Shown here one piece after another: positions 17,001-27,400 of a DNA stretch of 64,000 nt. The stretch is from Endozoicomonas sp. 8E (GTDB taxonomy: Bacteria > Pseudomonadota > Gammaproteobacteria > Pseudomonadales > Endozoicomonadaceae): contig NZ_CP120717.1 in assembly GCF_032883915.1 (NCBI RefSeq), positions 2,425,697 through 2,489,696 of the forward strand, written 5' to 3'. The number at the start of each line of letters is the position of its first letter. Position 1 is the first letter of the stretch. The notes beneath the pieces are model-generated. The model was not told where the DNA came from. It worked only from the letters and a program-made list of their open reading frames with translations, and ran no database searches. A program made the translations under genes and the position numbers.

Positions 17001-20000
17001 TTGTCCGGGTTAAAGCCAGTTCACCCAATGATCCAAAGGGTATATAGGTTTTGTCCAGATCATGGGTGTTTTTGTTCAGAACGACCATAAAGTCATCAGC
17101 TTCTTCCGTAAAACTGAGGACATTTCCTTTTATCTCAATGTTCCTGTTTGTTTTGGCTCTCAGTTGCTCAACGATGTTATCCCGCTGTTCCTGACTGCAA
17201 CCCCGCAGGTAATGTTTGACGCTCTCCAGTCGTTCTTCAGGGGGTTGTGAGTCACCTGCACCCAGACCCAGGTGGGTCTGAAATTCTTTCATTGCCCGGT
17301 TGACAATCGTTTTGTCTTCATCCGAAAGGTGCTGCTGGTTGGCAAGGCTCCTCGCAAATACCACGTGTTTGCCACGAATCTCATACAGCTTGCGATTAAC
17401 TACGGCCAGTCGACTTTCAGCTGATTTTATTGCACGCCTGGCCTTAGCCAGATCACGATCAAGAACGTATCGGGGTTTAGGTCCCAGACGAGCGATTTGC
17501 TTGTCAAGCTCATTTTCAATGGTTGCGATACGCTCGTTAACGCCAGGCTGACCCGCTTTGAAAACTTCTTCATCCAGCTGATCAAGTTTTGCGCCAATTA
17601 GACTCTTTTGTTCGTTTATACTGGCACGATATCTATAGTTCTTAATGTTAAGTCGATCAGCAATTTGATTGTTACTGATTCTTTTGCCGCCTTCATCGTC
17701 ATAGATTTCGTTTACTTCTTCTCTTAATGCCTGAATTTTGCCTCTGAGAGCATCCTTCTGGTCAGAAAGGTTATCATCCTGTTCAAACTCCAAGTGCAGA
17801 TCACCGGCCAGTTTAGCCGTGAAAGCTTTGCCTTTTTCTATAGCAGCAGGGTTATTATGAGAGTTGATCGCCAGCTGGTCTTCTATAGCCAAAAGGTATT
17901 CTGCCTGCTTTTCTATGGCTCGCTGATCAGACTCTTCGATTACAAAGGCAAGACGCTCACGAATTGTGATGAGTTTGAGATCCGTCTCTAACAGATCTCC
18001 CTTCAGTGCCTCCAGATCATGTCTGTCCAGCTCACACCAGAGGATCTCGATCATTTCAACCAGCTTGTAATTTGATATATCACCGCCATCAAGTCTTGTA
18101 CGAACCCTTTCCAGTCTTGCTGCTTTGTCATCATCTGCATTGCTTTGGATGTCTAATACTTTTTCCAGAAACTCCAGTTCAATCAGGGCATTTTGCGCTG
18201 ACCGCTGTTTGGCTTCTGTGATGAACATCCGTATACCTTCAGAAACAGCCTGACGATGGAAATACACATCGTCCTCTTCACGGTAAAGCCGCTCCAGCTT
18301 CAGGACTCTTTCCACGGCAAAAAGTGTCCCAATGACTTCAGGCATGGCTTTGGGGTGGCCTGGTGTTCTGATGTCTTCCAGCTCTTGTTCCAGCTTTTTT
18401 TCGTACTCTGAAAGCTTTAAGAGCTTGTCTTGTAATGTTGACTCCGGGATGGCGTGATTTTGCAGTGTGCTGTCTTCATTCGGATCAATAGCAAGAGGCT
18501 TTGCCAGAGAATCTATAATGGCCAGGGTGCAAGAATGCTCTGTATTGCGTTGAAAGCCCATTCTATAAAGTTGTTGATGCAGACATTGCAGATGAACATT
18601 TATTCTTTTAAATGTTTGAATCAGAGAGGCTTGTTGAACCTCATCAGCTCCATCGCTGTCAACATCCTGAGGGTTTAAATGAGCGGTAATGGACGCATAG
18701 CGGGCTTTGATTTCAGCTTCTCTTTTAGCATCTGTTTCAGCCTGTGTCAGGGTGCTCTGTCGCTGAAGATGTTGTTGATTGATCTGAACTTCTTGGGCCT
18801 TGAGGTGGTGATGAAGGGTCTGGCGATAGACTTCGGGATCCTTTTTATTATTAGGGGCCATATCCAGCAGACCTTCAATCATAGCCAGATTATTCAGGAT
18901 TGCCTGATCGGTTTGTTCCAGTATTTCCTGCAGGTGCGGTTGAAGGAACCGATAGCGGGCATCCGGATCGTTTTCATCGTCTGGAGACATATCTTGCTTT
19001 CTATTAATGGCTGCCAGTTTTTCCTTTAAAGTTTCTTCCCGAAAATGTGCTTTTGCGGCTCCTGTTGCGATAACCGGTGTTGTGGCAAGAGGTGTTGCGC
19101 TAACCGGTGTTGGGACAATCGATGCAGTGGCAAGAGGCTTTGTGCTAACCGGCGTAGTGGCAATGGATCTTGCGCTAACCGATTGCTTGACTTCATGAAT
19201 TTTATGGCTGATAAGTCCGGGTTTTTTTTCTGGTGCCTGGGTATCATCCCTGTCATCAATACCAGGGTCTGCTGCCCGTTGGGTGTTATCAGTTTTTCCG
19301 GCCTCTTCGCCGGTATCACGAAGTTGTTGTTGCAGTTTTGGATGAGGCAGAGCTTCCAGTTGAAGATTTATTTTAATAAGTTTTTGAAGCAGGCGTTCTT
19401 GTTGATCTTCAACATCTGCATTGCTATCAAAATTCTGAATGTTTAAATAAGCGGCAATACTTGCATATTGGGCTTTGATTTCAGTCTTTGTCTTTGTGAA
19501 CTGTTGCAGAAGATGCCGTTGTTGAGCGATCTGAGTATCCTTCTCCTTAAGGCGTTGCTTAATGGCATGACTACGGACTTCCGGGTCAATTTCGTTATCC
19601 GGGACCAGACCGAGCTGACCTTCAATCTTAGCCAGATTATTCTCGACTGCCCTCCTTAAATCGTTTTTTTCTGCCTTTTCTTGCTGCAGGTGCTGTTGCA
19701 GAAACCGATAGCGGGCATCCAGATCGTTTTCATTGTCTGGAGTAATCTTGTGCTTGCTCTCAATGGCCGTAAGTTCTTCCTTGACAGCTTCTTCCCGGGA
19801 CTGTGCTGTTGCTGCAACCGATGTGGTGGCAACCGGCGTTCTGGTAACCGGTGTTGGGGCAATTGATGTTGCGGTAACCGGTTGCCTGATTTCAAGAATT
19901 TTTTCTCTGATAAGTCTGAATTGTTCTTCTATTGGCTGGGTATCATCCCAGCCATGGATACCAAGCACTGCCGCCAGTTGAGAGTTGTATTTTTGAGTTT

Positions 20001-23000
20001 TTGTTGCAACTTTGTCACGAGCTTCTCTTTTCAGAATTGGAATTCGATCGACTTGATTCTTAATAAGCTGTATCCAGTTTCTGCGTCTTTCCAGCTCATT
20101 TAGATTGTTTATATATTGTTGTTCGATCTCAACTGACCGCTCCTCAGTGCGCTGCTGAATACCCCGGAGACGGGCTTCAAGGTCGTCTTCATCGTTCGGA
20201 ACCAGGCCAAGCTTGTCTTCAAAAAAAGACAGTCTTTCCTGGGCCTCCTCATCGGTTGGTGCTTCGTTCTGTTGCAGTAGCCGTCGCTGTTGAACGAATT
20301 CAAAGGTATCCAGATCGTCTCCATTGATTGTAGTAATACTGCGTTTGCCGCCAATGGCGGCCGGTTTTGCTGTTGCAGCTTCTTCATCAGGCTGTCCTGT
20401 TGCCGCAACTGATGGTTTCATCCCATCAATTTTTTTTCTAATAAGTCTGGCTTGTTCTTCGGATGACTGGGTATCATCCCAGTCATCAATATCAAGCTCC
20501 GCTGCCAGTTGAGCGTTACGAGCTTTTGTGGCATCTGCTCTGGCATCACGAACTTGTTGTTCCAGCTCTTGAATTCGATCGGCTTCTTGCTCAAGTTGAT
20601 TCTGAACAGGCTGTCGAACGATCTCGGTTGCCTGCTGCTTAAGGTGCTGCTGAATGGCCTGGTGTCGGGCTTCAAGGTCATCTTTGTTTTCCGGAACCAG
20701 ACCAAGATAATTCTCAAAGATAGTCAGCCTTTCCTGTACTTCCCGTTTGGGTAGTATTATTTCTTGTTGTTGTAGCCGTTGTTGAATGAACAGAAGGGTG
20801 TTCGGATTGTATTTATTGACCGAAGCAATACCGCGCCGACCACCAATGGCTGTTGGTTCTGCTGATAGAGCTTCTTCATCAGACTGCCCTGCTGCTGCCA
20901 TTGATGCGTATATTTCACTAAATTTTTTTACTATGAGTCCGAATTGTTTATCGAGTGGCAGGTTATCATCCCAGTCATCAATACCAAGCTTTGATGCTGT
21001 ATGAGCGTAGTGAGCTTTTCTGCCATTTCTCCTGACAGTATGAAGTTGCTTTTGCAGCAGTGGAACCTGATCGGCTTTCTCCAGAAGTTTCATTACCCAC
21101 TCTTTCTGTTCATTCGGCTCAAAGTGTCCAGGAATGCTCTGGTGAAGGGCTTCCAGCTGGTCTTCATTGGCCAAAATAAGACGACGCTTGTTTCCAATGT
21201 CTGACGGTTGTGCTTTTTCCGTTTCTTCATCGGTCTGCTCTGTTGCGGCAAACGGTAGTTTGATTTCCTGAATTTTTTTTCTGATGAGTCTTGCTTGTTC
21301 TTCGAGTGGCAAGGTATCGTCCCAATTATCAATACCAAGTTCTGCTGCCGTTTGAGCATTGCGATCTTTTGTGGCGTCTGCTCTGGCATCATGTACTTGT
21401 TCTTCCAGCTCTTGAATTCGATTGGATTCTTGCTGAAGTTTCTCTAACCAGATTTTCTGTTCTTCCTGCTTTTTTTGATTCTGAAGTTGTTGTTGCACGA
21501 TCTCAGGTCCCTGCTGCTCAGGGGGCTGTTGAATGGTTCGGTGAGGGACTTCAAGTTCTGCTTCGTTGTCCGGGATCAGGCCGGTTTGACTTTCAGTGAT
21601 AGCTTGTTCGTGGAGGCCCCAGGACATTTCAGCCTTTTGCAGGAACTGTTGAATGTAATGAAAGCGGGCTCCCAGATCTTCTTTAAGGCCCCCGGTAAGA
21701 TCGAACTGACTTTCAATGGCTGCCAGTTTTACTTTTACAGCATCTTCATCAGACTGTTCCATTGCGGCATAGGTTGCGGCCAGCGACTGGTTGATTTCAT
21801 GAAATTTTATTCTGATGAGTCTGGCTTGTTCTTCCAGTGGCTGGCTATCGTCCCAGTTATCAATACCAAGCTTTGCTGCTACTTCAATGTTGTGTTCTTC
21901 TGCAATGGCTCTGGCAATACCAACATTTTTTTCCAGCTGCTGAATTCGTTTGGCTTCCTGCTGAAGTTTCTCTAACCAGTTTTTCAGTTCTTCCTGCTCT
22001 TGTTGATTCTGACCATGTTGTTGTACGGCCTCAAGTCTCTGCTGCTGAAGGTGCTGAAGAATGGTCTGGTAACGGGCTTCAAGGTCATCTTCATTTTCCG
22101 TAACCAGGCCGAGCTGACCTTCAAAGATTGCCAGATTTTTTCGGAATTCCTCACTGTTTTTTTGCAGCTGCATTTCAATGAATTGAAGGGCACTCAGATT
22201 GTCCTTATTGACTAAAGCCATATTGGGCTCGCCATCAATGGCTGCCGGTTTTGCTTTTAAAGCTTCTTCATAAGACTTTGCTGTTGCGGCGACCGGTCTG
22301 TAGATTGTGTGAATGTTTTCTTTGATGAGTCTTTCTTGTTCTTCTATTAGCGGGGTATCATCCCGGTTATCAATACCCAGCTTCTGTACTTGTTGAATAT
22401 TATAAGCTTTCGTGGCATCTGCTCTGCCATCACGAATTTGTTGCTCCAGCCTGAGAATTCCTTTGATCTCCTGCTGAATTTCTCCTGACGGGTTTTGCAG
22501 TTCATCCCTCAATTTACGATTTTCTGCAAGCGTATCCTCTACTTGTCGCTTGAGTTGAAGTGCTCTGAGTTTTTTCTCTACAATGGTGGAGGTTTTCTTC
22601 ATTGTGAGCTTTAACTGGTCTCTAAGCCGGGTGAGTCCGCGTGCTTCTGTTTGCAGCTCTTTCTGCATGTTTTCCATCTCAACCAGCTGTTTGGAAATGA
22701 TGCTGGCAAACTTTCTCTTGACCCCGGGATCACCATTCCGGGCCTGGTTGATACCGGTTACCACTTGCTGAATATCCTGAATAAAGAGCTGATTAGCCAG
22801 AAGATCTTTAATTATGGGTTTAAAGCTGAAGTGTTTTTCGAGTTGATTCTGTATCCAGGTTGTCGTCGCCACTGACGAAGCCTGTCTGATGTCTTCTATC
22901 GTTAATTCAAAATCATCGGCTTGATCCGGTCTGGCATTGGTCAACGCCTGCTGGAGAGATTCATAGTATGCAAGCGTAATCAGTTCAGCTCTGCCAACTA

Positions 23001-24126
23001 CAGTATCATACTGTTCAGCCAACTCCTCCAGCAGTTCCATTTGCCTGTTTCGGATGACGTACTGGTAGCTTTTGACCTTATCTTTTTTTATCTTTGCTGT
23101 TACTGGAGTGGGGTTGTTGGCGTCATCTTCTTGCCAGAGGTTGTAGAGGCCTTCCACAAAGGCGATGTCGGCCGGATTTTGTTTCTGAGAGCGGAAAACA
23201 ATAACGCCCCGCCGGATCTCTTCCACTTCCAGCTTTGGATAACCGGCTGACAAACGATAAGACTGTGATTCGTCCTCAAAATGAAGAACATAGCCGACGG
23301 GCTGATGGTATGACAACAGATCATTCAGGGCTTCCTTTTGTAAATCTTCCCCCAGAACATGAACCTGGGTATAGGCAGAGGTGGCTGCAGCGAAAAGCGC
23401 CTCATCATTAACAAAGAGCGATTGACCCAGGCGCTGCAGCTTAGGCTGATCGCCTGCTACGATAAGTCGCATGAAGGTGCGCCCTTCTACGTCCACTTCG
23501 TCTACTTCAATGGTGGCAAGGGCAACGAAGTTATCAACTTCGCCAAGGTTTCCCGATCTTTCATTGGCGCCTTTCAGTATTGCGGTTAACTGTTCGGGGC
23601 CGGCAACTTTCGTTAATGGTTCTAATGGTTGGGTGTCGCCTAATTGAGTTCGAATAGCTGCAATTGAATTCTGATCGATCATTCCTTTTCTGACTTCAAT
23701 GACCAGCTCCTTTTCGGCGAGATTATGGGTGAATCTGAAGACTCCTTCATTGCCAACCTTGAGGACTTTTGTGTATTTTTGGGCAATGTCATTCTCGTCT
23801 GTTTCAAACAGATCAACGTTGGAAACGCCACCCTCGATGCCGGAAAGAACCTCTGTGAAGCCTTCAGAAGGAACGTCGAAGCCTCTTCTGACCTGAGCCT
23901 GATCAGGGTAGGTGGTGGTAAAGGATTTGGGGATTGGCTGCAGGTCATCATCTAACGTTGGCCGAACTATGACCTCGCTACGCGTGAATTCCGCATGTCC
24001 ATTGTCTGGAATATTGATCGATTTCGTTTGTAGCTTGCGTTCGGCGAGTGCCTGTGTACCAAAGATGGAAGAACTGATTGCAACGGCCACTGCAAGGCTT
24101 AATGCATTGGGGCGAGTATTTGTCAT
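14095..24126 (-). CDS. Giant exported coiled-coil protein (3343 aa) with C-terminal RDEL
   Basis: The largest member. Sec signal 1-28 (GTQALA-ERK), N-terminal domain to about 360, then roughly 2300 residues of charged coiled-coil. Seven GID(N/D)WDD-type repeats lie near residues 585, 759, 935, 1052, 1215, 1392 and 1622, typically about 170 residues apart. Each includes EEQARLIRxKIxEI, a DEEAxxAKPAAI-like block and an LEARxxxIQQHL block. Thr/Pro/Ala-rich linkers lie near 1420 and 1650. PKPRYVLDRDLAKARRAI recurs in the four long paralogues near residue 2220. The C-terminal domain spans about 2794-3200. A variable tail rich in Ser/Thr/Pro follows, ending DDKNPRDEL. Start supported by GAGGTAG upstream. 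The extra length over paralogues comes mainly from repeat number. Function unknown. Confidence 0.9.
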   Translation of the reverse strand: MTNTRPNALSLAVAVAISSSIFGTQALAERKLQTKSINIPDNGHAEFTRSEVIVRPTLDDDLQPIPKSFTTTYPDQAQVRRGFDVPSEGFTEVLSGIEGGVSNVDLFETDENDIAQKYTKVLKVGNEGVFRFTHNLAEKELVIEVRKGMIDQNSIAAIRTQLGDTQPLEPLTKVAGPEQLTAILKGANERSGNLGEVDNFVALATIEVDEVDVEGRTFMRLIVAGDQPKLQRLGQSLFVNDEALFAAATSAYTQVHVLGEDLQKEALNDLLSYHQPVGYVLHFEDESQSYRLSAGYPKLEVEEIRRGVIVFRSQKQNPADIAFVEGLYNLWQEDDANNPTPVTAKIKKDKVKSYQYVIRNRQMELLEELAEQYDTVVGRAELITLAYYESLQQALTNARPDQADDFELTIEDIRQASSVATTTWIQNQLEKHFSFKPIIKDLLANQLFIQDIQQVVTGINQARNGDPGVKRKFASIISKQLVEMENMQKELQTEARGLTRLRDQLKLTMKKTSTIVEKKLRALQLKRQVEDTLAENRKLRDELQNPSGEIQQEIKGILRLEQQIRDGRADATKAYNIQQVQKLGIDNRDDTPLIEEQERLIKENIHTIYRPVAATAKSYEEALKAKPAAIDGEPNMALVNKDNLSALQFIEMQLQKNSEEFRKNLAIFEGQLGLVTENEDDLEARYQTILQHLQQQRLEAVQQHGQNQQEQEELKNWLEKLQQEAKRIQQLEKNVGIARAIAEEHNIEVAAKLGIDNWDDSQPLEEQARLIRIKFHEINQSLAATYAAMEQSDEDAVKVKLAAIESQFDLTGGLKEDLGARFHYIQQFLQKAEMSWGLHEQAITESQTGLIPDNEAELEVPHRTIQQPPEQQGPEIVQQQLQNQKKQEEQKIWLEKLQQESNRIQELEEQVHDARADATKDRNAQTAAELGIDNWDDTLPLEEQARLIRKKIQEIKLPFAATEQTDEETEKAQPSDIGNKRRLILANEDQLEALHQSIPGHFEPNEQKEWVMKLLEKADQVPLLQKQLHTVRRNGRKAHYAHTASKLGIDDWDDNLPLDKQFGLIVKKFSEIYASMAAAGQSDEEALSAEPTAIGGRRGIASVNKYNPNTLLFIQQRLQQQEIILPKREVQERLTIFENYLGLVPENKDDLEARHQAIQQHLKQQATEIVRQPVQNQLEQEADRIQELEQQVRDARADATKARNAQLAAELDIDDWDDTQSSEEQARLIRKKIDGMKPSVAATGQPDEEAATAKPAAIGGKRSITTINGDDLDTFEFVQQRRLLQQNEAPTDEEAQERLSFFEDKLGLVPNDEDDLEARLRGIQQRTEERSVEIEQQYINNLNELERRRNWIQLIKNQVDRIPILKREARDKVATKTQKYNSQLAAVLGIHGWDDTQPIEEQFRLIREKILEIRQPVTATSIAPTPVTRTPVATTSVAATAQSREEAVKEELTAIESKHKITPDNENDLDARYRFLQQHLQQEKAEKNDLRRAVENNLAKIEGQLGLVPDNEIDPEVRSHAIKQRLKEKDTQIAQQRHLLQQFTKTKTEIKAQYASIAAYLNIQNFDSNADVEDQQERLLQKLIKINLQLEALPHPKLQQQLRDTGEEAGKTDNTQRAADPGIDDRDDTQAPEKKPGLISHKIHEVKQSVSARSIATTPVSTKPLATASIVPTPVSATPLATTPVIATGAAKAHFREETLKEKLAAINRKQDMSPDDENDPDARYRFLQPHLQEILEQTDQAILNNLAMIEGLLDMAPNNKKDPEVYRQTLHHHLKAQEVQINQQHLQRQSTLTQAETDAKREAEIKARYASITAHLNPQDVDSDGADEVQQASLIQTFKRINVHLQCLHQQLYRMGFQRNTEHSCTLAIIDSLAKPLAIDPNEDSTLQNHAIPESTLQDKLLKLSEYEKKLEQELEDIRTPGHPKAMPEVIGTLFAVERVLKLERLYREEDDVYFHRQAVSEGIRMFITEAKQRSAQNALIELEFLEKVLDIQSNADDDKAARLERVRTRLDGGDISNYKLVEMIEILWCELDRHDLEALKGDLLETDLKLITIRERLAFVIEESDQRAIEKQAEYLLAIEDQLAINSHNNPAAIEKGKAFTAKLAGDLHLEFEQDDNLSDQKDALRGKIQALREEVNEIYDDEGGKRISNNQIADRLNIKNYRYRASINEQKSLIGAKLDQLDEEVFKAGQPGVNERIATIENELDKQIARLGPKPRYVLDRDLAKARRAIKSAESRLAVVNRKLYEIRGKHVVFARSLANQQHLSDEDKTIVNRAMKEFQTHLGLGAGDSQPPEERLESVKHYLRGCSQEQRDNIVEQLRAKTNRNIEIKGNVLSFTEEADDFMVVLNKNTHDLDKTYIPFGSLGELALTRTKNSQVRQFLIDHDKKNLKVTNAQLEERNARYKLDLKKEEIKRCENTDDMAETIHKNEIARLNLALEQKSKEVSKAEEDLTDFHKAFLAPLEKTVGLKPDATDTSEHRVNALRNRQLQLGGHDGTGGRIQLLTQEQARLKGEIKAVKADMERKKAVLKTAEKAVEDEGGPFQYTPRQVKALEAIHKFSKEHPLKKQALEATIGLTIVASSSGKPPLTIFNFDDDFAPIRLQARAGSKLTFQQACRIVEIFRNLKTAFPPPLPSEDQSRNVFKEIRTLTSRAWNEIKSGAQEYDDEIFGIGSAGIHYVGHEPRDLKDFSEYFAAHSASGGKIIALLRDGLISKVELENYMKAVRGIDGSLPADEFEHVLGYRHNVNVPRFRAFVQMLSNKAAEEFMQSAFANVAVTAAGPAGMTESIAGIKEYAAAVIANYVLDDIAFENGRKTAAFLANVQDTLTPYANAAGLAESELIEIINSTLVQAHAAAVEQQLNEYWLKPSAYLVQAVTWYYTSYKPLLMTHTAWHAADLSLSSMSFLYLMDLTNRGDYTHRMLTPFQHWLERYGVDLDRIGQYAYHREIEKFSEAGGLAMPLGKAISSVILLRTGSMLFARQYNANPHRYRNIYRLVPEIVKSMGSGQGVQVPLLHRVTPQAVKSLASATAGLVLGPISTAGAYAHGLLSGFTYAQTFGFALASSLAFDFFMNDNKMLTQWLGGPLGRGIDRINRWRGVGETDAEYVKRTAVATPQRFNETGEDYVNRVKASKRMLGWTRHENYLHFRERRDRTMMMFENGWEKYFKENVPKWSFSHAKSVPYSYTLGAFYEWQKADNKKAPVDYDRNALQSSFLQEASGDRLNTDTNGYKGKRAGESTRQKATTGSATPVLHETPVMTSVEALLCESTETSPVTKPEVIPPIKLDEFRESDSRKSSEPAPITAATPTAAPEEPPAAVKPAIAGLAFKLDEDRGDDKNPRDEL

Positions 24127-24420
24127 TCTACTACCTCAGAGTTGAATGCTTTGCTTACTGTGAAAATTGACTGCCGAACCGGGCGAGGAGGCAGCTTTCA
24201 CTCGCTCATGGCGGATAATCGCTCATGGCAGTTTCGGTAAGCTGTTGAGAGAATTTAGTTCACAGTGGCAAATCCGGTTAGCTACTGAGCAAATTTAGTT
24301 CACAGTAGTAAAGTGCAGTGGCAGTAAAATTGAGTGACTTTTCAGGGAAGGAATACATTCATACCTTTTAGCAGGGCTTAATCAACAGCCTGGTGTGAAA
24401 GAAGCCAGCCAGTGCTGCTT
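24127..24420 (-). promoter_or_regulatory. Conserved leader with duplicated motifs and truncated 3' flank
   Basis: The family leader lies next to the 24126 start. Further up, two direct duplications are visible: CGCTCATGGC (24205 and 24222 regions) and TTTAGTTCACAGT (about 24255 and 24288). The latter also occurs once near 1027. The far end (24320-24420) is the remnant 3' flank of the 24421 gene, with the TTTTCAGGGAAGGAAT dispersed repeat and only one arm (CTGGCTTCTTTC on the minus strand) of the terminator hairpin. Confidence 0.5.
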
Positions 24421-27400
24421 TCACGGCTGTGGTTTTTTTCCAGACGCTGCACTACTTCTGATAGTTGATGTGGCTTGAAGAGCATTTCTCTTGTCATGAA
24501 AAGTAGCTGTCTTACCATCGCCCTGTTGCAATGTATAGAAGGCACCCAGAGTGTAGGAGTAAGGAATGCTTTCTGCGTGGGAGAAAGACCATTTAGGCAC
24601 ACTTTCCCTGAAGTATTTCTCCCAGCTATTCGCAAACAGTTTCATGGTGCGATCTCGGCGTTCGCGGAACTGCAGGTAATTTTCGTGTCGAGTCCAGCCA
24701 TACATCGTGCCCTGGGCTTTAACACGATTTGTATACTCTTCATCGGTTTCACTGAAGCGTTGAGGCATGACTACAGAGGTACGTTTCACATACTCATCGT
24801 CCGTTTCACCCAGGCCTGTCCAGCGATTAATCTCATCCAGACTGCGGCCCAGAGGACCACCCAGCCACTGAGTGAGCATCCTGTTGTCGTTCATAAAGAA
24901 GTCGAAAGCGAGACTCGACGCCAGCGCGAATCCGAAGGTTTGGGCATAGGTAAACCCTGATATAAGGCCGTGGGCGTATGCTCCGACAGTGGCTACTGGG
25001 CCCAGCACGAGGCCGGCTGTGGCCGAGGCCAGAGTTTTTACTTTTTTTGGCGTCACCCTGTGCAGCAGCGGTATCTGAACTCCCTGTCCGGAACCCATGG
25101 ATTTCACTATTTCCGGCACCAGACGGGAAATGCTGCGATACATCTGCGGGTTGGCGTTGTACTGTCTGGCAAACAGCATGGAGCCGGTTCTCAGCAGAAT
25201 GACGGAGGAAGCGGATTTACCCAATGGCATGGCCAGCCCACCTAATTCAGAGATTTGTTCAATTCCACTGTGGTAGACATATTGCCCGGTTCGATCAAGA
25301 TCAACACCATAACGTTCCAGCCAGTGCTGGAAAGGTGTCAGCATCCGATGCAGGTAATCACCCCTGTTGGTCAGATCCAGAAGATAGAGGAACGACATGT
25401 TTGAGAGGGATAGCTCAGCAGCCTGCCAGGTGCTGTGGGTGGTCAGCAGGGGTTTGTAGCTGGAGAAGTACCAGGTGACAGCCTGTACCAGAAAGGCTGA
25501 AGGCTTGACCCAGTAATCCAGTAGCTGTCGTTCAACCGCTGCGGCATGGGCCTGTATTAATGTGCCATGAACAGTTTCGATCAGGTCTGATTCAGATATT
25601 CCGGCAGCATGGGCATAAGGCTTCAGGGTATCCCGGACATTGGTCAGGAAGGCTGCCGTCCTGCGACCGTTTTCAAAGGCAATATCGTCAAGAACGTAGT
25701 TGGCGATGACCGCAGCTGCGTACTCTTTCATGCCGGCAACAGACTCTTTCATACCCGTCGGGCCAGTGGCTGTGACAGCTATGGGGTCAAAGGCACTTTG
25801 CATGAATGCCTCAACAGCCTTATCGGACAACATCCGGACAACCTTCTTGAAGTTGGGTACATGGACGTCGTGTTTGTAGCCAAGGAAGTGTTCAAATTCA
25901 TCCACTGTCTGATAACCATCGACACCTCTGATGGCCTTCATGTAGTTCTCAAGCTCAATCTTGCTGATCAGGCCTTCCCGCAGCAGGGTAATGATCCTGT
26001 CACCACTGACAGAGTGGGCAGCGAAGTATTCCGAAAAGTCTTTCAGGTCCCCTGGTTTATGCTCGACGAAGTGAGTGGCTCTTTTACCCATGCCATGAAT
26101 TTCGTTGTCGTATTGTTGAGTCCCGGTTTTTATCTCATTCCTGGCCCTGAGCGCCAGATTCTGGACTTCTTCAATGACATTCTGAGGCTGATCATCTGCG
26201 GGCTCGAAAGGGAAGCTCGTCTTCAGGCTCTTGAAGACTTCCACCATCCGACCGGCCTGATCAAATATCAGATCGTCTCCGACCAGCGCCTGCAGGCGAA
26301 GCGGTGCAAATTCACCGTTAAAATCAAACGTCGCAAGTCTGGGTATTGTTTTACCGCTGTTGACTGCTAAGTCTGCCAGGCCCAGTGCTGCATCCAGAGC
26401 CTGTTGCCTGAGAGGGTGCTGCTGTGTGAAGGTGTCCATATCGGTCAGAATTTTTACCTGTCTTGGCGTGAACTGGAAGGGACCGCCGTCATTTTCGACG
26501 GCTTTCTCTGCAGCCCTCAGAACTTCCTTCATTCTCTCAATGTTTGCTTCCCTGACTTCAATCTCACTTTCCAGACGGGCCTGCTCCTGAGTCAGTTGCT
26601 GGATCTTGCCGCCAGAACCATCATTACCGCCCAGTTTTACCAGCCTGTTTCTCAGTGCATTAACCCGGTGTTCATTGGTGTCAGTGGCGTCTGGTTTAAG
26701 ACCCATGGTTTTTTCCATGGGGTCAAGAAACGTTTTATGAAAATCGATCAGGTCCTCTTCTGCTTTTGATGCCGCTTCACTTCTCTGCTCCAGGGCTGTA
26801 TTCAGCAGGGTTATTTCGTTCTTATTTTCGGTTTCAGCCTTCTCACCGGTGTTTCCAAAACGCTTGATCTCCTCTTTTTTAAGGTCCAGACTTTCTTGCG
26901 CGTTCCTCTCTTCAAGCCGTGCATTGGTCAACTCACTGTTTTTCTTGTCGTGAACACGCAGTAGTTGCCTGACCCGAAAGTACTTTTTCCTGAGTGAAGG
27001 CAGTTCACCCAATCGTTCATCGAATTCATGGGTTTTGTCTTGATCATGATTATCTCTTCTGCCCCGAATGACAATAAAGTAATCAGCATCTTCCGATAAA
27101 ATTTCGTCATTTCCTTTTATCTGGGTGTTGGTATTTGTTTTGCCTACCCGTTGCTCAACGATTAAATCCCGTTTCTCTTTGCTGTATCCCGACAGGAAAT
27201 CTTTGACATCCTCCGTTATCTCTTCAGGGTGTTGTTCGTTACCTGCATCCAGCGCCAAGTCGGTCTGAGATTCTTTCATTACCTGATTGATAACTGTGTC
27301 GTATTTATCCGAGATATGTCGGAGGTCATCACGACTCCCGGCAAATAACACGTTTTTGCCACGAAGCGTATTCAGTTTTCGATGAACATCTGTTAGCTCT

